DNA of 40,456 nt from JBFMHP01 sp040752855 (GCA_040752855.1 JBFMHP010000013.1:1-40456), one strand, 5' to 3'. Shown: positions 16,290 through 24,997, counted from the first letter of the stretch. The notes: generated from the sequence alone by a model not told the origin. Made by a program: numbers and translations.

Positions 16290-16879
16290 GAAACGCTCCT
16301 GTGGGCCGGGGACTGGCGCTGAATCAGGGAATAGCTTACTTGACCGGCCTGTTTATTGCGAACGATCGCCCAGTTCGCCGGGATCGGCAGGGGCGTGAGG
16401 GTCTGTTCGGCCTCGATATAGATTAGCGCCTCGGGTGCCAGCCAGCCGCGCTCCTCCAGGAGTTGCGCGGCCGGGGCGAGCAGATTTTTGTGGTACGGTG
16501 GATCGAGGAACACGACGTGATAGGTCTGATGCGCCGGGCGGTCGAGGTAGCTCAGGGCGCTGGCGCAGTGCAGCTCGGCGTGAGTACATTTGAGCAGCGC
16601 GAGATTCTCCCGCAGCTGGGCGATCACCTTTGGGGCGCTGTCGAGCAGGGTGACCTGCGCCGCCCCGCGCGAGAGGGCCTCCAGGCCCAGCGCCCCGCTG
16701 CCGGCGAAGGCATCCAGGCAGCGCGCGCCGCGGATCACCGGTTGCAGCCAGTTGAACAGGGTCTCGCGCACCCGGTCGGGGGTCGGGCGCAGGCCCTCGG
16801 CGTCGGGGAAGCTGAGGCGGCGTCCGCGCCACTCCCCGCCGATGATGCGCAAGCTGTTGGAAGATTTTCGGTTTTTCAT
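16286..16879 (-). CDS. rsmD: 16S rRNA (guanine966-N2)-methyltransferase RsmD
   Basis: RsmD methylates G966 of 16S rRNA in the assembled 30S subunit using SAM. The 197-residue product shows LRIIGGEWRGRRL, RPTPDRVRETLFNWL, the SAM-binding loop LDAFAGSGALGLEALSRGA (about residues 57-75), and the catalytic DPPY. ATG 16879 fits the E. coli start well; a longer frame from 16936 would put about 19 non-family residues in front. No Shine-Dalgarno precedes ATG 16879, and a -10 box lies only 8 bases upstream, so the transcript may be nearly leaderless. It is divergent from miaB and overlaps coaD. Confidence 0.95.
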   Translation of the reverse strand: MKNRKSSNSLRIIGGEWRGRRLSFPDAEGLRPTPDRVRETLFNWLQPVIRGARCLDAFAGSGALGLEALSRGAAQVTLLDSAPKVIAQLRENLALLKCTHAELHCASALSYLDRPAHQTYHVVFLDPPYHKNLLAPAAQLLEERGWLAPEALIYIEAEQTLTPLPIPANWAIVRNKQAGQVSYSLIQRQSPAHRSVS

Positions 16880-16886
16880 CTGCGGG

Positions 16887-16914
16887 ATTATAGAGAAAGG
16901 GTGTGAAATGGAAA
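16887..16914 (-). promoter_or_regulatory. Candidate rsmD promoter
   Basis: On the minus strand TTTCCA (-35, plus 16909-16914), 16 bp, then TATAAT (-10, plus 16887-16892). Transcription would begin at about 16880-16881, one or two bases from the rsmD ATG. The -35 hexamer is the same six base pairs used by the divergent miaB promoter. Confidence 0.5.
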
Positions 16915-16937
16915 GCGCTGGCGTTTTTTTGTACAAT
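16909..16937 (+). promoter_or_regulatory. Candidate miaB promoter
   Basis: TGGAAA (16909-16914), 17 bp, TACAAT (16932-16937): four and five of six matches to the sigma-70 consensus with ideal spacing. The start point would be about 16944, leaving a leader of some 30 bases before miaB. Confidence 0.6.
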
Positions 16938-16976
16938 ACCCGACTCTTTTTTCGACGCGATTAGGTGATAGGCGCA

Positions 16977-18329
16977 ATGGCCCGCACGGTATACATCAAA
17001 ACCTTTGGTTGCCAGATGAACGAATACGACACCGACAAGATCTACGATCTGTTGGCGAAATCGCACGGCATCACCAAGGCCGCAACGCCGGAACAGGCGG
17101 ATGTGCTGCTGCTCAATACCTGCTCGGTGCGCGAGAAGGCCGAGGAGAAGGTGTTTTCCCAGCTCGGCATGTGGCGGCCGCTGAAGGAGGCGCGCCAGGG
17201 TGTGGTGATCGGCGTGGGCGGCTGTGTGGCCAGCCAGGAAGGCGAGGCGATCCGCGAGCGCGCCCCGTATGTCGACGTGATCTTCGGGCCGCAGACCCTG
17301 CACCGCCTGCCCGAGCTGCTCAATGACGTGGCCAGCAACAAGCCCAAGGTGATCGACATCTCCTTTCCGGAGATCGAAAAGTTCGACCGCCTGCCCGAAC
17401 CGCGCGCCGACGGCCCGACCGCCTACGTTTCGATCATGGAAGGCTGCTCCAAATACTGTACCTTCTGCGTGGTGCCCTTCACCCGCGGCGAGGAGGTGAG
17501 CCGTCCGTTCGATGACGTCATCGCCGAGGTGGCGAAACTCGCCGCCCAGGGCGTGCGCGAGGTCACCCTGCTGGGGCAGAACGTCAACGCCTACCGCGGC
17601 GTGATGCACGATGGCGATATCGCCGATCTGGGGTTGTTGATCCGCTACATCGCGGCGATCGACGGCATCGGACGCATCCGCTACACCACCTCGCATCCGC
17701 TGGAGATGAACGACAGCCTGATTCAGGCCTACCGCGAAGTGCCGCAGCTGGTGAGCTTTTTACACCTGCCGGTGCAAAGCGGCTCGGATCGCATCCTGGC
17801 CCTGATGAAGCGCAATCACCTGGCGCTGGAATACAAGGCCATCATCCGCAAGCTGCGCGCGGCGCGCCCGGATATCAGCCTCTCCTCAGACTTCATCGTC
17901 GGCTTCCCCGGCGAGACCGAGACCGATTTCAACGCCACGATGAAGCTGATCGAGGAGATCGGCTTCGATCACTCCTTCAGCTTCATCTACAGCCCGCGTC
18001 CCGGCACCCCGGCGTCCAGCATGCCGGATGACGTGCCGATGGAGGTGAAGAAGAAGCGCCTGGCCCTGCTGCAGCATCGCATCAACCAGCAGGCCGCTGC
18101 GATCAGCGCCGCAATGGTCGGCACGGTGCAGCGCATCCTGATCGAAGGGCCCTCGCGCAAGGATGAAAACGAGATCTGCGGGCGCACCGAGAACAACCGC
18201 GTGGTCAACCTGGCCGGCCCGGCCAGCCTGATCGGCCAGTTCGTCGATGTGCGCATCACCGAGGCGCTGCCCAACTCGCTGCGCGGTGCGCTGGTCGAAG
18301 CGCCGCTCGCTAAAGCCGCTACAGCCTAA
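16977..18329 (+). CDS. miaB: tRNA-2-methylthio-N6-dimethylallyladenosine synthase MiaB
   Basis: MiaB adds a methylthio group to i6A37 of tRNAs reading UNN codons. The 450-residue product is full length. The N-terminal UPF0004 domain supplies the auxiliary 4Fe-4S ligands C12, C49 and C83. The radical-SAM cluster is CSKYCTFC (C157, C161, C164). A TRAM domain closes the protein (about 380-445). ATG 16977 matches the family start MARTVYIKTFGCQMN; an in-frame GTG at 16965 is less likely. It leads the miaB-ybeZ-ybeY-corC-lnt cluster seen in E. coli. Confidence 0.97.
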   Translation: MARTVYIKTFGCQMNEYDTDKIYDLLAKSHGITKAATPEQADVLLLNTCSVREKAEEKVFSQLGMWRPLKEARQGVVIGVGGCVASQEGEAIRERAPYVDVIFGPQTLHRLPELLNDVASNKPKVIDISFPEIEKFDRLPEPRADGPTAYVSIMEGCSKYCTFCVVPFTRGEEVSRPFDDVIAEVAKLAAQGVREVTLLGQNVNAYRGVMHDGDIADLGLLIRYIAAIDGIGRIRYTTSHPLEMNDSLIQAYREVPQLVSFLHLPVQSGSDRILALMKRNHLALEYKAIIRKLRAARPDISLSSDFIVGFPGETETDFNATMKLIEEIGFDHSFSFIYSPRPGTPASSMPDDVPMEVKKKRLALLQHRINQQAAAISAAMVGTVQRILIEGPSRKDENEICGRTENNRVVNLAGPASLIGQFVDVRITEALPNSLRGALVEAPLAKAATA

Positions 18330-18340
18330 GAGAGTCTTAC

Positions 18341-19297
18341 TTGAGCAATTTCACCGATATTGAACTGACCCCCGCCGACAACAAACGCCTCGCCCGCCTG
18401 TGCGGGCAATTCAACGAGCATCTGCGCCTGATCGAAAGCCGCATGGGCGTGGAGATCAACAGTCATGGCAGCAGCTTTCGGGTGATCGGCGCGGATGATT
18501 CCGTGCAAGCGGCCGCCACGCTGTTGGGCAAGCTGTACGGCGAGACCGAGCGCGAGGAGTTGACGCCGGCGCGCGTCCATCTGCTGCTGCGTGAAACGCG
18601 CTCGGATCGCGAGATCCCGCCGGAGACTGCCCCCGTCGGCGACCCGGTGATCAAGGCCCGCCACAAGCAGGTCAGCGGCCGTGGTCTCAACCAGCGGCGC
18701 TATCTGGAGGCCATCCTCAAACACGATATTAGCTTCGGCATCGGCCCGGCCGGTACCGGCAAGACCTATCTTGCCGTGGCCTGCGCGGTGCAGGCGCTCG
18801 AACACGACGAGGTGCGCCGCATCCTGCTTACCCGTCCGGCGGTCGAGGCCGGCGAACGCTTAGGGTTTCTGCCCGGCGATCTCGAGCAGAAGATCGATCC
18901 CTATCTGCGGCCGCTGTATGACGCCCTCTACGAGATGCTGGGCTTCGAAACCGTCGCCAAGCTGGTGGAGCGCAACGTGATCGAGGTCGCTCCGCTCGCC
19001 TATATGCGCGGGCGCACGCTCAACGAATCCTTCATCATCTTGGACGAGGCGCAGAACACCACGGTCGAGCAGATGAAGATGTTCCTGACGCGCATCGGCT
19101 TCGGCTCGAAGGCGGTGATCACCGGTGATGTCACCCAGGTGGATCTGCCGCCCAAGGTCGAGTCGGGCCTGCGCCATGTCACCGAGGTGCTCAAGGATGT
19201 CGAGGAGATCAGCTTCACCTTCTTCAAGTCCAAGGACGTGGTGCGCCATCCGCTGGTGCAGCGCATCGTCGAGGCCTACGAGCACTTTCAACGATAA
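18341..19297 (+). CDS. ybeZ: PhoH-like NTPase YbeZ
   Basis: A 318-residue cytoplasmic ATPase of the PhoH family. An N-terminal RNA-binding-like region (about 1-85) precedes the NTPase domain, with Walker A GPAGTGKT (135-142) and Walker B FIILDEAQN (about 230-238). YbeZ interacts with the RNase YbeY and is tied to rRNA processing and ribosome quality control. The start is a TTG at 18341, preceded by AAGAGAG; there is no better ATG that keeps the N-terminal domain. It sits 11 bases after miaB and 2 bases before ybeY. Confidence 0.95.
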   Translation: MSNFTDIELTPADNKRLARLCGQFNEHLRLIESRMGVEINSHGSSFRVIGADDSVQAAATLLGKLYGETEREELTPARVHLLLRETRSDREIPPETAPVGDPVIKARHKQVSGRGLNQRRYLEAILKHDISFGIGPAGTGKTYLAVACAVQALEHDEVRRILLTRPAVEAGERLGFLPGDLEQKIDPYLRPLYDALYEMLGFETVAKLVERNVIEVAPLAYMRGRTLNESFIILDEAQNTTVEQMKMFLTRIGFGSKAVITGDVTQVDLPPKVESGLRHVTEVLKDVEEISFTFFKSKDVVRHPLVQRIVEAYEHFQR

Positions 19298-19299
19298 TC

Positions 19300-19779
19300 A
19301 TGCACTTGGATCTTGATCTCCAGCTCGCGCTGGCCGATGACAGCCCGCATTTGGCGACGCTGCCCACGGACCGACAAATCGACGCCTGGGTGCGCGCCGC
19401 GCTGCGCGAACAGCGTGCGGAGGCGGAACTCACGGTGCGCATCGTCGAAGAGGACGAGAGCGCCGAACTCAACACGGCCTACCGCCGCAAGCAGGGTCCG
19501 ACCAACGTGCTCTCGTTTCCGTTCGAATCCCCGCCCGGACTGGAGCTGCCGCTGCTCGGCGATGTGGTGATCTGCGCGGCGGTGGTCGCGCGCGAGGCAG
19601 AAGAGCAGGGCAAGCCGCTCGAGGCGCACTGGGCGCACATGGTGATCCACGGCACCTTGCATTTGCTCGGCTACGACCATATTGAACCGGCACAGGCCGA
19701 AACCATGGAGGCGCTTGAAATCGCGCTGTTGAGGACTTTAGGCTATGACAATCCGTATCTGGAACAAGACACACCATGA
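19300..19779 (+). CDS. ybeY: Endoribonuclease YbeY
   Basis: YbeY is a zinc-dependent single-strand RNase needed for 16S rRNA 3'-end maturation and late ribosome quality control. The 159-residue product carries the zinc motif HGTLHLLGYDH (117-127), and the conserved TNVLSFPFE block (about 68-76) with LGD. ATG 19300 begins 2 bases after the ybeZ stop. Its stop overlaps the corC start (ATGA), so translation is coupled through three genes. Confidence 0.97.
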   Translation: MHLDLDLQLALADDSPHLATLPTDRQIDAWVRAALREQRAEAELTVRIVEEDESAELNTAYRRKQGPTNVLSFPFESPPGLELPLLGDVVICAAVVAREAEEQGKPLEAHWAHMVIHGTLHLLGYDHIEPAQAETMEALEIALLRTLGYDNPYLEQDTP

Positions 19780-20696
19780 GTGACACACATTTCAACGCCG
19801 ATGTCGGCGACGACGAGCATCAGCGTACCTGGCTTGAGCGCATCAGCGACGCCTTCCTGCGCGATCCGCGTGATCGCGAGCAATTGATCCAAATCCTGCG
19901 CGATGCGCAAGAGCGCAACCTGCTCGACATCGACGCCCTGGCCATGATCGAAGGGGTGTTGCAAGTCTCCGAGATGCAGGTGCGCGACATCATGGTGCCG
20001 CGCAACCAAATGGTGGTGGTCGAGCGCGATGCGCGTCCCGAGGACTATCTACCGGTGCTGGTGGAGTCGGCCCATTCGCGCTTCCCGGTCATCGGCGAGG
20101 ACAAGGACGAGGTGGTCGGCATCCTGCTCGCCAAGGATCTGCTGTCGTACTTCGCCAAGCCGAGCGAGCTGTTCGACATCCGCGAGATCCTGCGCCCCGT
20201 GGTGTTCATCCCCGAGAGCAAGCGCCTTAACGTGCTGCTCAAGGAATTCCGTGCCAGCCGCAACCACATGGCCATCGTGGTCGACGAATACGGCGGCGTC
20301 TCCGGCCTGGTCACGATCGAGGACGTGCTCGAGCAGATCGTCGGCGAGATCGAAGACGAGCACGACTACGACGAGGGTCTCGACATCATCCGCACCAACG
20401 ATGGCAGTTACGCTGTCAAGGCGCTGACCCCGATCCAGGATTTCAACGAGACCTTCGGCACCCATTTCGACGAAGAGGATTTCGATACCATCGGCGGACT
20501 GGTGCTTAGCCGGTTCGGTCATATGCCCAAGCGTGGCGAGACCATCACCCTCGACCGCTGCCGCTTCACCGTGGTGCGCGCCGACAACCGGCGCATCCAT
20601 CTGCTGCGCATGACGATCGTCGAGGCCACCCCCGCGCAGGATGCTTCTCAAGGCCAAGAGCCGCCGGCGCATGAAGTCCCCCACACCGATCGCTGA
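19776..20696 (+). CDS. corC: CBS-domain transporter-associated protein CorC (YbeX)
   Basis: A 306-residue cytoplasmic protein with two CBS domains (about 70-128 and 135-192) and a CorC/HlyC C-terminal domain (about 205-285). It has no membrane helices, so it is the short CorC form. In enterobacteria CorC is linked to magnesium and cobalt efflux, and YbeX has been connected to ribosome maturation with YbeY and YbeZ. Landmarks are VRDIMVPRNQM (about 69-79), VDEYGGVSGLVT and the DTIGGLVLSRFGHMP block. It overlaps ybeY upstream and lnt downstream. Confidence 0.94.
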   Translation: MSDTHFNADVGDDEHQRTWLERISDAFLRDPRDREQLIQILRDAQERNLLDIDALAMIEGVLQVSEMQVRDIMVPRNQMVVVERDARPEDYLPVLVESAHSRFPVIGEDKDEVVGILLAKDLLSYFAKPSELFDIREILRPVVFIPESKRLNVLLKEFRASRNHMAIVVDEYGGVSGLVTIEDVLEQIVGEIEDEHDYDEGLDIIRTNDGSYAVKALTPIQDFNETFGTHFDEEDFDTIGGLVLSRFGHMPKRGETITLDRCRFTVVRADNRRIHLLRMTIVEATPAQDASQGQEPPAHEVPHTDR

Positions 20697-22191
20697 GCCC
20701 CGCACCTTCGGGCGGCTCGGCGACGGCGTGGCGCTGGTCTCCGGTGCCCTCATCCCGCTCGCCTTCGCCCCGGTGGGGTTTGCCTATCTGGTGTTTCCGC
20801 TGCTCGCCGTGTGGTTCGAGCTGGTGCTGCGCAGTGACGCCGCGCGCCGCGCGCTGTTGCGCGGCTATCTCTTCGGCCTGGGGATGTTCGGCGTGGGCTG
20901 CTCGTGGGTGTTCGTCAGCATGTACCGCTTCGGCGACATGGATGCCTTCTCCAGCGGCGCGCTCACGCTGCTGCTGGTGATGTATCTGGCACTGTTCCCC
21001 GCGCTGTTTGCCTATGGACTGTACCGCTGCGCGCAGCGCCTTTCTTCCGTGCCGATCCTCGTTATCGTGATCGCGGTGTTGTGGGGCGCCGTCGAATGGC
21101 TGCGCGGCTGGTTTCTCACCGGCTTCCCCTGGCTCAACATCGGCTACAGTCAGCTGGAGACCCCGCTTTCCGGTTACGCCCCGCTGCTCGGTGTGTATGG
21201 ATTGGGACTGTTGCTGGTGCTGCTCGCGGCCCTGTTGTGGGCCGCCTGGCGCGTGCCGCGCTGGGCCTGGTTGTCGCTGGGGCTGATCGCCGTATTGATG
21301 GGAGGCGGGGCGGGACTGCAGAAGGTGGAGTGGACGGCGCCCGCCGGCGCGCCGCTCAAGGTCAGCCTGGTGCAGGGCAATGTCGATCAGATCCGCAAGT
21401 GGCTGCCCTCCGAGCTCTACCCCACGGTGGACCTCTACACCCGCCTGACGCGCGATCTGTGGGGCAATGATCTGGTGGTCTGGCCGGAGACCGCGATGCC
21501 GCTGTTCCTGCAAGAATTGGATGTGAATCCGGTCTGGGGAGAGTTCGTGCAGGAGGCGCGCGAGCACGGGACGGACATCATCACCGGGGTGCCGGTGTGG
21601 GAGCCGGAGTCCAGCCGCTACTACAATGCCGTGCTCGCGATGAACGAGCGGCCCTCGCTGTATTTCAAGCGCCATCTGGTCGCCTTCGGGGAGTATGTAC
21701 CGTTTGCCCAGAGCTTCGGCTGGCTGTTCGGATTTTTCGACGTGCCGATGACGGGCTTCAGCGCGGGGCCGCCGGGACAGGGCACCTTGCATGCGGCCGG
21801 TGTCGAGCTGGGCGCCTCGATCTGTTTCGAGATCGCCTTTCCCGAGGAAATCATCGATGCGCTGCCCGCGGCGAACCTGCTGGTGAATCTGAGCAATGAC
21901 GCCTGGTTCGGTCGCTCGCTCGCCCCGCACCAGCACCTGCAGATGGCGCAGATGCGCGCGCTGGAGACCGGCCGCTGGGTGCTGCGCGCCACCAATACCG
22001 GCATCTCCGCCATCATCGATGACCGCGGCCGCTTGGTCGCCACCAGCCCGCGGGATCAGGTGGCGGTGATCTCGGAGCAGGTGCAGCCGCGCACCGGCGC
22101 GACGCCGTACACGCGCTATGGCAATGGCATATTCCTGCTGTTGCTGATTATAGGTGCCGGCATCGCTGCCGTTTATGTGCGCCGCGGCTGA
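20671..22191 (+). CDS. lnt: Apolipoprotein N-acyltransferase Lnt
   Basis: Lnt adds the third acyl chain to the N-terminal cysteine of lipoproteins in the inner membrane, the last maturation step before Lol export. The 506-residue product has six to eight helices around a periplasmic nitrilase-fold domain. The catalytic triad is present: Glu273 in WPETAMP, Lys333 in YFKRHLVAFGEY, Cys385 in GASICFE. ATG 20671 overlaps corC by 26 bases; ATG 20641 (56-base overlap) is possible, and neither has a strong ribosome binding site. The order corC-lnt is the E. coli one. Confidence 0.95.
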   Translation: MKSPTPIAEPRTFGRLGDGVALVSGALIPLAFAPVGFAYLVFPLLAVWFELVLRSDAARRALLRGYLFGLGMFGVGCSWVFVSMYRFGDMDAFSSGALTLLLVMYLALFPALFAYGLYRCAQRLSSVPILVIVIAVLWGAVEWLRGWFLTGFPWLNIGYSQLETPLSGYAPLLGVYGLGLLLVLLAALLWAAWRVPRWAWLSLGLIAVLMGGGAGLQKVEWTAPAGAPLKVSLVQGNVDQIRKWLPSELYPTVDLYTRLTRDLWGNDLVVWPETAMPLFLQELDVNPVWGEFVQEAREHGTDIITGVPVWEPESSRYYNAVLAMNERPSLYFKRHLVAFGEYVPFAQSFGWLFGFFDVPMTGFSAGPPGQGTLHAAGVELGASICFEIAFPEEIIDALPAANLLVNLSNDAWFGRSLAPHQHLQMAQMRALETGRWVLRATNTGISAIIDDRGRLVATSPRDQVAVISEQVQPRTGATPYTRYGNGIFLLLLIIGAGIAAVYVRRG

Positions 22192-22197
22192 CCCGGC

Positions 22198-23505
22198 TCA
22201 GGCGGTGGCGGCTGTGACCAGGTTCTTGCCGCCGCTCTTTGAGCGATAGCAGGCCGCGTCGGCCGCGCTCATGACCTCGGCTATCGAGGCGGAGGTTTGG
22301 TCCATTACTGCCAGCCCGATGCTCGCGGTGACGCGCAATGATTGCCCCTTCCATTGAACCGCCGATTGTTCGATGGCCTTGCGCATGATCTCGGCGATGT
22401 TGGTTGCCTGGCCCAGCGGGCAGCCTTCCAGGATCACGGCGAACTCATCGCCGCCGAGGCGTGCGATCACATCGCTTTCACGCAACTGCTCGGGCAGGAG
22501 CCGGCCCAGGTGCTTGAGCAGCGCATCGCCGGCATCGTGTCCGGAGGTGTCGTTGATGGCCTTGAAGCCGTCGAGATCAATCAGGCACAGCGCATGGTGT
22601 TTCTTGTTCATGGTCGCGTCATACCAGAAACGTTCCAGTTGCAGGTCGAGGCCGCGCCGGTTGTAAAAGCCGGTCAAGGGGTCATGGGTGGCGTCCCAGG
22701 AGAGTTGCTCAAGGCGCCGCTGGTGGCGCGAGGAACGCATCAGCAGCAGGCCGACGAGCAGGGAGCTGAGCAGCAGTATCCCGGCGATCCAGCCCAATGC
22801 CTGATGCATCTGTTCCGTGGCCAGCACCTCGACCTTATCCAAGGGGATGGTGACATCCAGCGCGCCCATCAACTGATGCAGCTGCCACTGCTTGCCGGGG
22901 GCGATGCCCCGTTCCTGGCGCAAGGTGGCGACGTCCGGCCGTTGCTCATAGGCGTTGTGGCACTCCACGCAAGACGGATCGGAGGCCGGGTCGGCCCAGA
23001 GATAGCGCAGCACGCGTTTGTTTTCCGCGTTTTTCTCGATGCGCCAGGCCGGCCGCCAATCAATGGGGGCGCTTGGATTGGCCTGGTCCTGGCCTTCGAG
23101 CTGGGGCCAGGCCCAGCGCAGAAAGTCGGTGTCGATCCCCTGGCTCGGCTCGATGTTCCATTTGCTCACCGGGCGGTACTCGAACAGATCGGCGGTATCG
23201 TGGCTGCTGGCCAGCCCCGTGAGCTTCAGAAACTGGGCCGGCACCGGCACGAAGCCGGTGAGATTTTGATATTGAGGATGGCTGCCCTTGCCCTCCTTGG
23301 CGAGTTTATTGACGACTTCGCGCCCGTACACCGAGCGTATCGAGGCGGCTTGCTTGGCGACGATCTCCGCGACCACCAGCGCCTGATGCTCCACCACGGA
23401 CTGCATGGCGCGATGAATCAACCAGTAGATCGCGCCGGCCATCAGGAACAGCAGGGCAAGCGTGAGGATCGTGAACCGTAGCTTGGACTGAGAGCGTGAG
23501 GTCAT
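22198..23505 (-). CDS. Membrane diguanylate cyclase with c-type haem motif (Tll0287-like sensor)
   Basis: A 435-residue inner-membrane protein. Helices at about 11-31 and 237-256 enclose a periplasmic region of about 200 residues. That region contains CVECH (179-183), a single covalent haem-binding motif, and resembles the Tll0287-like (DUF3365) sensor domain. A GGDEF domain follows (about 265-430) with GGDEF at 351-355 intact and an RESD I-site (342-345), so it should be an active, feedback-inhibited c-di-GMP synthase. A haem in the sensor suggests redox or gas sensing, but the ligand is not known. The gene is convergent with lnt (6 bases apart) and separate from the other c-di-GMP gene. Confidence 0.9.
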   Translation of the reverse strand: MTSRSQSKLRFTILTLALLFLMAGAIYWLIHRAMQSVVEHQALVVAEIVAKQAASIRSVYGREVVNKLAKEGKGSHPQYQNLTGFVPVPAQFLKLTGLASSHDTADLFEYRPVSKWNIEPSQGIDTDFLRWAWPQLEGQDQANPSAPIDWRPAWRIEKNAENKRVLRYLWADPASDPSCVECHNAYEQRPDVATLRQERGIAPGKQWQLHQLMGALDVTIPLDKVEVLATEQMHQALGWIAGILLLSSLLVGLLLMRSSRHQRRLEQLSWDATHDPLTGFYNRRGLDLQLERFWYDATMNKKHHALCLIDLDGFKAINDTSGHDAGDALLKHLGRLLPEQLRESDVIARLGGDEFAVILEGCPLGQATNIAEIMRKAIEQSAVQWKGQSLRVTASIGLAVMDQTSASIAEVMSAADAACYRSKSGGKNLVTAATA

Positions 23506-23708
23506 TATCAGGTGAAAACCAACTGTGCGGGGTGGGCGATCCGGTTAAGAGTGCATTCAGCGTGGTGAGGATAAAGTATGCCGCGTGGCGAAAGATAGGA
23601 ATTTGTTCACCGCTGTCTTAGTAGAAAGCAAGGGAGGCCGTTAAGCCCCCCTCACTCCCCAAGAGCCGACTCGATTTCCCCCCCAGAAAACCAAGCCAGG
23701 CCCGAAAA

Positions 23709-23750
23709 CCCTACTGGTATCTCTATCTCAAGTCAAGAGATATTGTAGGG
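23709..23750 (-). terminator. Intrinsic terminator after the Sel1 gene
   Basis: On the minus strand, right after the stop codon, CCCTAC...TATCTCT pairs with AGAGATA...GTAGGG (plus 23709-23725 with 23736-23750), leaving a small internal bulge and an 11-base loop. Four T residues follow on the transcript (plus 23705-23708). It ends the ybeL-Sel1 unit. Confidence 0.7.
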
Positions 23751-24335
23751 TTATATGTTTCCGATTGAGCGAGCGAACCAGTAGCGGGCGCGCTGCTGAT
23801 CGGGCGGCATGCCATTGATCCCTTTGCTGAAGATCTGCGCCAAGGTCCGTTGCGCCTCGCGCCAACCCTGTGCGGCGGCCTTTTCCAGCCAGAGCGTGCC
23901 GGCGACTTCATCCCTGCGCATGCCGATGCCCTTGTAATGCATCAGCCCGAGCAGATATTGCGCCTCGGGACGGTTCTGGTTTGCCGCCATACTTAGCCAC
24001 AACGCGGCCTTGCGCGGATTGATGTCGATTTCCCTGCCCTCGAGCAGCAGAATGCCGTAGCGCTCCTGCGCCGCGGCGTGGCCTTGCTGCGCGGCGGCGG
24101 AGTAATAAGCCGCCGCGCGGCGGACGTCTCGCGTGGTCCCCAGGCCTTTCCCATACAGGGTGCCCAGTCTGAACTGCGCCTCGGCATTACCTGACTCGGC
24201 GAGCGGGGTGAGCAGCCGCAGGGCGCTGGCGTAGTCGCGGTTGTCCAGGGCCGTACGGGCGGCATCCAGATCGTCGGCGAGGGCAGCCGACGCCGGCAGC
24301 AGGAGGGCGCACAACAGGGCGGCGAACATCGGCAT
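23751..24335 (-). CDS. Exported Sel1-repeat protein
   Basis: A 194-residue protein with a signal peptide (about 1-21, ending AALA-DD) followed by four Sel1-like helical repeats, recognisable by AEAQFRLGTLYGKG, AAAQERYGILLLEG, PEAQYLLGLMHYKG and REAQRTLAQIFSKG. Such repeats form a protein-binding solenoid; the partner cannot be told. ATG 24335 lies 11 bases after the ybeL stop, so the two are likely co-transcribed. A longer frame from 24446 would overlap ybeL and lose the signal peptide. Confidence 0.85.
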   Translation of the reverse strand: MPMFAALLCALLLPASAALADDLDAARTALDNRDYASALRLLTPLAESGNAEAQFRLGTLYGKGLGTTRDVRRAAAYYSAAAQQGHAAAQERYGILLLEGREIDINPRKAALWLSMAANQNRPEAQYLLGLMHYKGIGMRRDEVAGTLWLEKAAAQGWREAQRTLAQIFSKGINGMPPDQQRARYWFARSIGNI

Positions 24336-24346
24336 ACGCAGGCGAT

Positions 24347-24850
24347 TCAATCGATGACGCGCCGGAAGGTGGTGGCGTTGCAGCGCGGGCAGGGCGGAAT
24401 ATGTCCGGTCTTGTGGAAATGCAGCAGCTCGCCGCACTCGACGCATTCCAGCGTGCCGATCCCGGTCACTTCGCCGGTCTTCCAGTCTGCCGTTTCGGCA
24501 TTCATGGCCAGGAGGTCGAGTTCGAGGCGGGTCTTGTCGACCACCTGGCTGAACAGATCGAGCAGACGGTCTTCGATCAGTATGAGATCGAGTTGCAGCC
24601 AGTCCCGGAGTTCATTGCCGTGCTCGCCGAGATAGGTGGCCGCGTCGTGGATGTCGCGGCGCAGATAGTCGGCGATGTCTTCGGCCTCTTCGCGCGTCAG
24701 CTCGCCTAGTTCCACGGCCTTCTCCCGCGCATAGTCGATGGCGCGCAGGAGGTAGGGGCGCTTCTCGCTCTCCGTCACCGGGGCGACGGACTTGGCGCGT
24801 TCCAGCATCCGGTCGTAGGCCTTGACCCGCTTTTCGTGATTGTCACTCAT
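24347..24850 (-). CDS. ybeL: Zinc-ribbon protein, YbeL family (DUF1451)
   Basis: A 167-residue cytoplasmic protein with a long helical, charged N-terminal part (about 1-120) and a C-terminal zinc ribbon with four cysteines (C136, C139, C154, C157; CVEC and CPRC). This matches YbeL, a conserved protein of unknown function. In E. coli ybeL also lies beside leuS. Here the two are divergent, 147 bases apart. A TATACT -10 box on the minus strand (plus 24882-24887) is a candidate for its promoter, but no good -35 is visible. Confidence 0.88.
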   Translation of the reverse strand: MSDNHEKRVKAYDRMLERAKSVAPVTESEKRPYLLRAIDYAREKAVELGELTREEAEDIADYLRRDIHDAATYLGEHGNELRDWLQLDLILIEDRLLDLFSQVVDKTRLELDLLAMNAETADWKTGEVTGIGTLECVECGELLHFHKTGHIPPCPRCNATTFRRVID

Positions 24851-24928
24851 GACGATGTCCTCGCAGGGATTTCATAGTTTGAGTATAGAGCCCCGGTGCG
24901 AATGGCGGCCAGTATTATCCTGATGACG

Positions 24929-24958
24929 TTGTGGGTGCTTGGCCTGCTGCGGTAAAAT
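24929..24958 (+). promoter_or_regulatory. Candidate leuS promoter
   Basis: TTGTGG (24929-24934), 18 bp, TAAAAT (24953-24958). The -10 fits well, the -35 only half. It would give a leader of about 33 bases. Confidence 0.4.
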
Positions 24959-24997
24959 TCTCCCCTTTCGGTCAATCGATTGATGGCAAAGAGGAAT

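Noticed and set aside
23506..23708. Possible small RNA in the C-rich stretch upstream of the GGDEF gene
   Set aside because: No promoter with good spacing and no stable hairpin apart from the terminator at 23709-23750; I see nothing else there.
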